Assembly (NCBI GenBank): GCA_022844575.1
Contig: JALHLL010000114.1
Coordinates: forward strand, 1-10,536
DNA length: 10,536 bases
Direction: 5' to 3'
DNA from: a bacterium
GTDB lineage: Bacteria > Bacteroidota > Ignavibacteria > Kapaibacteriales > UBA961
The notes below the pieces were generated by a model. The model was not told the DNA's origin. It saw only the letters and a program-made list of their open reading frames with translations, and made no database searches. The position numbers and the translations under genes are program-made. Each line of letters begins with the position of its first letter. Position 1 is the first letter of the stretch. Below are positions 6,876-10,536 of this stretch, piece after piece.

Positions 6876-9635
6876 TTATTTTGTTTTTAATGCCCTCTTT
6901 GCAGTTTTACGCGCTTTTTCCAAAGCGGCTAAACGATGTAATGATAAACATTGCTCTAAAGTCATCATGGTCGGATTTGTCGTTGTTGGTATTTTCACTT
7001 CATCTTTACCGACAAGTAAATATGGTCCTTTAGGCCCACTTACTACTTTAACATTCGGGTTAAGAGGAAAATGCTTAATAATATTAATGGATTCTATTTT
7101 CTCTTCTTTCTGTTTTTTCTTCGGTTGTTCTTTTGTTTCCTGTTCAACTTGCAAAGCTATTATACGCTCGGCTGAGATTGTATTGATATCTGCATCTTTC
7201 GGTAATCGAACAGCTTTTTTACCAACTATTGCTTGTAATCCGTAACGACCGTTAACAATCTTTACGCTCGGATATTTTTCAAATTCCCTTACAATTGTTT
7301 TCGGATCTAATGCTTGCTCGCTTTTTTTACCGGATTTTTTTTCGGGTATATCTTTACCTTGTTCCTTTTGCAGTTCAAAACATCGCGTAAGGGTTATAGT
7401 TTCCGGTGCTTCTCCTTTTGGAATTCTCACAGTTATTTTTCCGATAGCAATGTAAGGCCCGAATCGTCCTTTAATAATTCTAACATCCGGATTTTCAGGA
7501 AACTCCTTAATTAATGCTTGTTGTTCTCTTTCACGCTTTTTCTCAATCAACTCAATGGAACGTTCTATTCCGATTGTCATAACATCATCACCTTCATAAA
7601 GAGATATAAATTTCCCTTTATGTTTTACATAAGGTCCGAATTTTCCTTGTCCGGCAGTCACGTCTTCATTCTCATATACGCCGATTAATCGCGGTAATTT
7701 AAATAGATCAAGAGCAGCTGTTAAGTCAATAGTTTCTATTGAAATATCGGATGGAATACTTGCAAATTTGGTAATACCGGTATTACTTTCGCCAATTTGT
7801 ACCATGGGTCCATACCGTCCGATTTTTGCAAAGACATTGTTACCTGTGGCCGGATCGGTTCCTAATAAACGTTCAGCAGTCTTTTTAGCCGAAGTTTTAA
7901 AAGTTTCTTCAATTGTTGTATGAAACGGTTCATAAAAATCGCCGAGCATTGTGCGCCATTCAGCTTTACCTTCGGCAATTTTGTCAAATTGCGCCTCAAC
8001 AGTAGCGGTAAAGTTATAATCTAATATTTGATTAAAGTATTCCACTAAAAAGTCAGTCACAATCATTCCAATATCCGTAGGGAATAACTTGGATTTTTCA
8101 GCCCCAAACTTTTCCTTTTTTACAATGGTCGTTACTACATTATCCTTAAGTGTAACAATCCGAATTTCCCTTTCGTGAGCTTCCCTATCTTCCTTTATGA
8201 TATACTCTCTTTTCTGTATCGTCGAAATTGTAGGGGCATAAGTAGAAGGTCGTCCGATTCCTAATTCTTCCATTTTTTTTACAAGACTTGCTTCGGTATA
8301 ACGTGCGGCGGGCTTCGCAAAACGTTCCGTTGCTGTCATTGTTACCAATGTCAGGTCGTCTCCCTGATTCATAATCGGAAGCATTTTTTCATCTTCTGTT
8401 TCTTTTTCCTCGTCTGTTGATTCCAAGTAGAGTTTCAAGAAACCGTCAAATTTTAATACCTCTCCTGTTGCAATCAATAAATCCGGCATGGTGGAAACTG
8501 TTATGGATGCAGTTGTTTTTTCTAATTGAGCATCGCTCATTTGTGACGCTAAAGTTCTTTTCCAAATCAACTCATAAAGCTTTTGGGCTTGCCTATCACC
8601 CTCAACGCTTCTTCTCTCAAAAGCAGTCGGTCTGATCGCCTCGTGCGCTTCTTGAGCTGAACTACTTTTCGTTGTGTATTGATGAGGACTGCTATATCGT
8701 TCACCAAAAGAATTGAGAATCTCATTTTTTGCCATATCAATAGCCAACTCAGAAAGGTTTACTGAATCGGTTCTCATATATGTTATGTGTCCCGCTTCAT
8801 ATAATTTTTGCGCTATTTGCATTGTCTGCGCTATCGAGTAACCGAGTTTCCTTGATGCTTCCTGTTGTAAAGTGCTTGTTGTAAATGGCGCCGAGGGTGA
8901 TTTTTTTGCAGGTTTTACTTCAAGTCCCGCAACAGAAAATTGTGCTCCATTACACCTTGATAAAAACTCTTCCGCTTCATTCAATTGAGTGAAACGTTTT
9001 GGTAATTCCGCCGTAAAAGCACGGTCTTTGTTACCCTGAACGAGCATATCCGCCTGAATTCTGTATGCCGACGATGTTTCGAAGGTTCGTATTTCTCTTT
9101 CACGTTCTACTATCAAACGGACAGAAACAGATTGCACACGACCGGCAGATAAAGACGGTTTTACTTTTTTCCAAAGCAAAGGTGAAAGCTCAAATCCCAC
9201 CAAACGATCTAATAAACGTCTCGCTTGTTGGGCATTTACCAAATTGAGATTTATGTCACGAGGATGAGCAATTGCTTCCAATATGGCTTTTTTAGTTATC
9301 TCATGATATACAATACGTTTTACGGGTTTATTGTGCAAACCCAACGCTTCATACAAATGCCAAGCGATAGCTTCTCCTTCACGGTCTTCGTCAGTTGCAA
9401 GCCATACTTGCTCCGAACTATCTGCTAATTTTTTCAACTCATTAACTAGCTTATCTTTACCTTCGGTTATTTCATAGACGGGTTCAAAACCATGCTCTAT
9501 ATCAATGGCTTTATCATCCTTCGGCAAATCACGTATATGTCCCATGGATGCTCGTACAATGTATTCCGAACCAAGATATTGTTCAATTGTTTTGGCTTTT
9601 GCCGGTGATTCGACTATAACAAGATTTCTTGCCAT
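6876..9635 (-). CDS. topA: DNA topoisomerase I (type IA)
   Basis: A 919-residue enzyme that relaxes negative supercoils by single-strand passage. The N-terminal Toprim domain has E9 (VIVESPAKA) and the DxDxE motif D82-D84-E86 (TDEDREGEAIAW). The catalytic tyrosine is Y286 in HITYMRTDS, and SAGRVQSVSVRLIVERE (163-179) and GIGRPSTYAPTI (459-470) are further family blocks. The C-terminal third has no Cys4 zinc fingers as in E. coli. Instead it carries five topoisomerase C-terminal repeats centred on GRYGP (606-610), GKFGP (664-668), GRFGP (723-727), GRYGL (797-800 region) and GPKGP (868-871 region), then a Lys/Arg-rich tail. AAAGGA lies 4 bases before the ATG, a better ribosome site than most genes here have. 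It starts 43 bases after the fur stop. Confidence 0.97.
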   Translation of the reverse strand: MARNLVIVESPAKAKTIEQYLGSEYIVRASMGHIRDLPKDDKAIDIEHGFEPVYEITEGKDKLVNELKKLADSSEQVWLATDEDREGEAIAWHLYEALGLHNKPVKRIVYHEITKKAILEAIAHPRDINLNLVNAQQARRLLDRLVGFELSPLLWKKVKPSLSAGRVQSVSVRLIVEREREIRTFETSSAYRIQADMLVQGNKDRAFTAELPKRFTQLNEAEEFLSRCNGAQFSVAGLEVKPAKKSPSAPFTTSTLQQEASRKLGYSIAQTMQIAQKLYEAGHITYMRTDSVNLSELAIDMAKNEILNSFGERYSSPHQYTTKSSSAQEAHEAIRPTAFERRSVEGDRQAQKLYELIWKRTLASQMSDAQLEKTTASITVSTMPDLLIATGEVLKFDGFLKLYLESTDEEKETEDEKMLPIMNQGDDLTLVTMTATERFAKPAARYTEASLVKKMEELGIGRPSTYAPTISTIQKREYIIKEDREAHEREIRIVTLKDNVVTTIVKKEKFGAEKSKLFPTDIGMIVTDFLVEYFNQILDYNFTATVEAQFDKIAEGKAEWRTMLGDFYEPFHTTIEETFKTSAKKTAERLLGTDPATGNNVFAKIGRYGPMVQIGESNTGITKFASIPSDISIETIDLTAALDLFKLPRLIGVYENEDVTAGQGKFGPYVKHKGKFISLYEGDDVMTIGIERSIELIEKKREREQQALIKEFPENPDVRIIKGRFGPYIAIGKITVRIPKGEAPETITLTRCFELQKEQGKDIPEKKSGKKSEQALDPKTIVREFEKYPSVKIVNGRYGLQAIVGKKAVRLPKDADINTISAERIIALQVEQETKEQPKKKQKEEKIESINIIKHFPLNPNVKVVSGPKGPYLLVGKDEVKIPTTTNPTMMTLEQCLSLHRLAALEKARKTAKRALKTK

Positions 9636-9678
9636 GGTATCCTTTGTTTTTCAGTTGGTAATTTTTAATACTATTATA

Positions 9679-10149
9679 TTATGAGCGATTATGCTCACAA
9701 CGTCCCGGATCGGGACATACGGCGAATACTTGCAATGAGTGCTTAACCGGTTTAAAGCCATGAATCTCACATATACGCTTCTGAACATCAACAAGCGATT
9801 CTTCTTGAAACTCAACAATGAAACCGCATTCAACACATATAAGGTGATCATGATCAGGGAGACGATCGGAGAGTTCGAAATGCGCACTCTCACCCTGGAA
9901 ACGATGTTTTACAAGAATAGCGCAACGTGTTAATAAATCAAGTGTTGAGTATATTGTAGCTCTTGATACACTATCGCCCCGACTATTCATATAAAAATAC
10001 AATTCATCAGCACTGAAGTGCTTGTCAAACTCCGCTATTCTCTCCAAAACACGATATCGCTCCTGAGTATTTCGATAGTTTTTTCGTTTCAAAAAATCCG
10101 AGAAACGCTGATTCAGTTCATTGATATTAAGTTTTTTGTCAGAAGCCAT
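9679..10149 (-). CDS. Fur-family metal-dependent transcriptional regulator
   Basis: A 156-residue repressor-type protein of the Fur/PerR/Zur family. The winged helix covers about 12-90 with the typical NTQERYRVLERI (27-38), HFSADELY (44-51) and the recognition helix region SRATIYSTLDLL (62-73). The dimerisation and metal-binding domain follows: HDHLICVECG (100-109) with C105 and C108, EFQEE (113-117), and a C-terminal Cys pair C145 and C151. The latter is spaced CPDPGRC, one residue longer than the CxxxxC of E. coli Fur. The usual HHDHL reads DHDHL. H44, H90, E92, H100 and H102 are candidate metal ligands. Sequence alone does not separate iron, peroxide and zinc sensors, so no symbol is given. 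It is divergent from speA and heads a possible fur-topA-TonB-like transcription unit. A palindrome upstream may be its own operator. Confidence 0.93.
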   Translation of the reverse strand: MASDKKLNINELNQRFSDFLKRKNYRNTQERYRVLERIAEFDKHFSADELYFYMNSRGDSVSRATIYSTLDLLTRCAILVKHRFQGESAHFELSDRLPDHDHLICVECGFIVEFQEESLVDVQKRICEIHGFKPVKHSLQVFAVCPDPGRCEHNRS

Positions 10150-10184
10150 TTTATTTCGTTTACTTTCCTCAAAAGATCGTACAC

Positions 10185-10205
10185 AGTTTGCGAATATAAC
10201 AAACT
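10185..10205. promoter_or_regulatory. 21-base interrupted palindrome upstream of fur, possible operator
   Basis: AGTTTG and CAAACT are perfect 6-base arms around 9 AT-rich bases, 36-56 bases before the Fur-family ATG. The overall size matches Fur-family operators, and TTATAT on the minus strand inside it could be part of a -10 element. It does not match the E. coli Fur box closely, and short AT-rich palindromes arise by chance. Confidence 0.35.
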
Positions 10206-10268
10206 TTCGACACGAAGTCCATTCCGATGAAATGTGACCCGTATTTGAAAAGAATAAATCTTTGCAAT

Positions 10269-10282
10269 AGCCCTTAAGGGCT
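10269..10282. promoter_or_regulatory. 14-base perfect palindrome in the fur-speA divergent region
   Basis: AGCCCTTAAGGGCT is fully self-complementary with no loop, so it is a better protein-binding site than an RNA hairpin. It is GC-rich against AT-rich flanks and sits 120 bases from the fur start and 104 bases before the speA start. The protein that would bind is unknown. Confidence 0.4.
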
Positions 10283-10316
10283 CATTTCCAAAACTTCATT
10301 GACTCACATGCAGTAT

Positions 10317-10352
10317 TTGAGGTGCCATTCCGTAGTTTTGCGCCTCAATTTT
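10317..10352 (+). promoter_or_regulatory. Stem-loop followed by TTTTCTT in the speA leader
   Basis: Arms 10317-10325 (TTGAGGTGC) and 10340-10348 (GCGCCTCAA) pair over 9 bp, including one U-G wobble, around a 14-base loop. TTTTCTT follows at once. This resembles an intrinsic terminator or attenuator placed about 35 bases before the speA ATG. It could instead end an unseen short transcript from upstream. No known riboswitch fold was recognised. Confidence 0.4.
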
Positions 10353-10385
10353 CTTCACACAACTATAACCGAAAGAGAAAAAGGA

Positions 10386-10536
10386 ATGCGTAATTGGAAT
10401 GTGGATGATGCCGTAGAGCTTTATAATATACGCGGCTGGGGTATCAACTACTTTGCTGTGAATAAGAAAGGTAATATGGTTGCTCAGCCACGCAAAGAAA
10501 AAGGTCCTTCCATTGATTTAAAAGAATTGGTTGATG
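10386..10536 (+). CDS. speA: Biosynthetic arginine decarboxylase, 5' part
   Basis: The first 50 codons of a gene cut by the window end. The residues MRNWNVDDAVELYNIRGWGI followed by NYFAVNKKGNMVAQPR and SIDLKELVD match the N-terminus of SpeA-type, PLP-dependent arginine decarboxylases (fold III), which convert arginine to agmatine for polyamine synthesis. The catalytic lysine region is outside the window. An AAAAAGGA stretch ends directly at the ATG, and GAAAGAG lies a little further upstream. The frame also stays open back to an ATG at 10308, but the added 26 residues are not SpeA-like and would include the stem-loop, so 10386 is preferred. It is divergent from the Fur-family gene, and regulation by the leader hairpin or the palindrome is possible but untested. 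Confidence 0.88.
   Translation, partial: MRNWNVDDAVELYNIRGWGINYFAVNKKGNMVAQPRKEKGPSIDLKELVD

Noticed and set aside
10206..10216. Short inverted repeat TTCG-ACA-CGAA
   Set aside because: Four-base arms are expected by chance and nothing else supports a site.
10308..10385. Upstream in-frame ATG for speA
   Set aside because: The extra 26 residues do not resemble SpeA N-termini, and a ribosome-site-like AAAAAGGA directly precedes the ATG at 10386.

Overview
The window is AT-rich bacterial chromosomal DNA from a Gram-negative organism. It carries lipoprotein and outer-membrane signals, TonB-type domains, and an OmpA/beta-propeller lipoprotein of a kind found mostly in the Bacteroidota/Chlorobi group. 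Most starts lack a clear Shine-Dalgarno, while a few (topA, speA) have AAAGGA-like sites, which also suits that group. A deep-branching member such as Ignavibacteria or Kapabacteria is plausible but is inference only. No mobile element, CRISPR array, tRNA or rRNA was seen.

Region 1 (1-5066, + strand) is one very tightly packed run of six genes with junctions of -4 to +4 bases. In order they are: the 3' part of a ComF-type phosphoribosyltransferase; an exported aminopeptidase P; an 81-residue charged helical protein of unknown function; trmB (tRNA m7G46 methyltransferase); aat (leucyl/phenylalanyl-tRNA-protein transferase); and a lipoprotein with PD40 repeats, a carboxypeptidase-regulatory-like domain and a peptidoglycan-binding OmpA domain, an architecture resembling PorE of the type IX secretion system.

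Region 2 (5067-10149, - strand) reads leftwards: a Fur-family regulator, topA, then two paralogous secreted proteins, each with two TonB-C-like domains. Between the two paralogs lies a short ORF (5864-6019) whose first ~29 residues look like the beginning of a response-regulator receiver domain. It ends in a 4-base ATGA overlap with the downstream TonB-like gene. The two transcription directions converge in a 63-base gap at 5067-5129.

Region 3 (10150-10536) is a divergent intergenic region between fur and the start of a biosynthetic arginine decarboxylase (speA, truncated by the window end). It contains a 14-base perfect palindrome, a 21-base interrupted palindrome near fur, and a 9-bp stem-loop followed by TTTTCTT just before speA.

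Most genes are housekeeping: tRNA modification, protein turnover, DNA topology, metal regulation, polyamine synthesis. The unusual part is the 5130-6831 block: duplicated two-domain TonB-C proteins with a receiver-domain remnant between them. I did not find a defence system or another obvious new multi-gene system.
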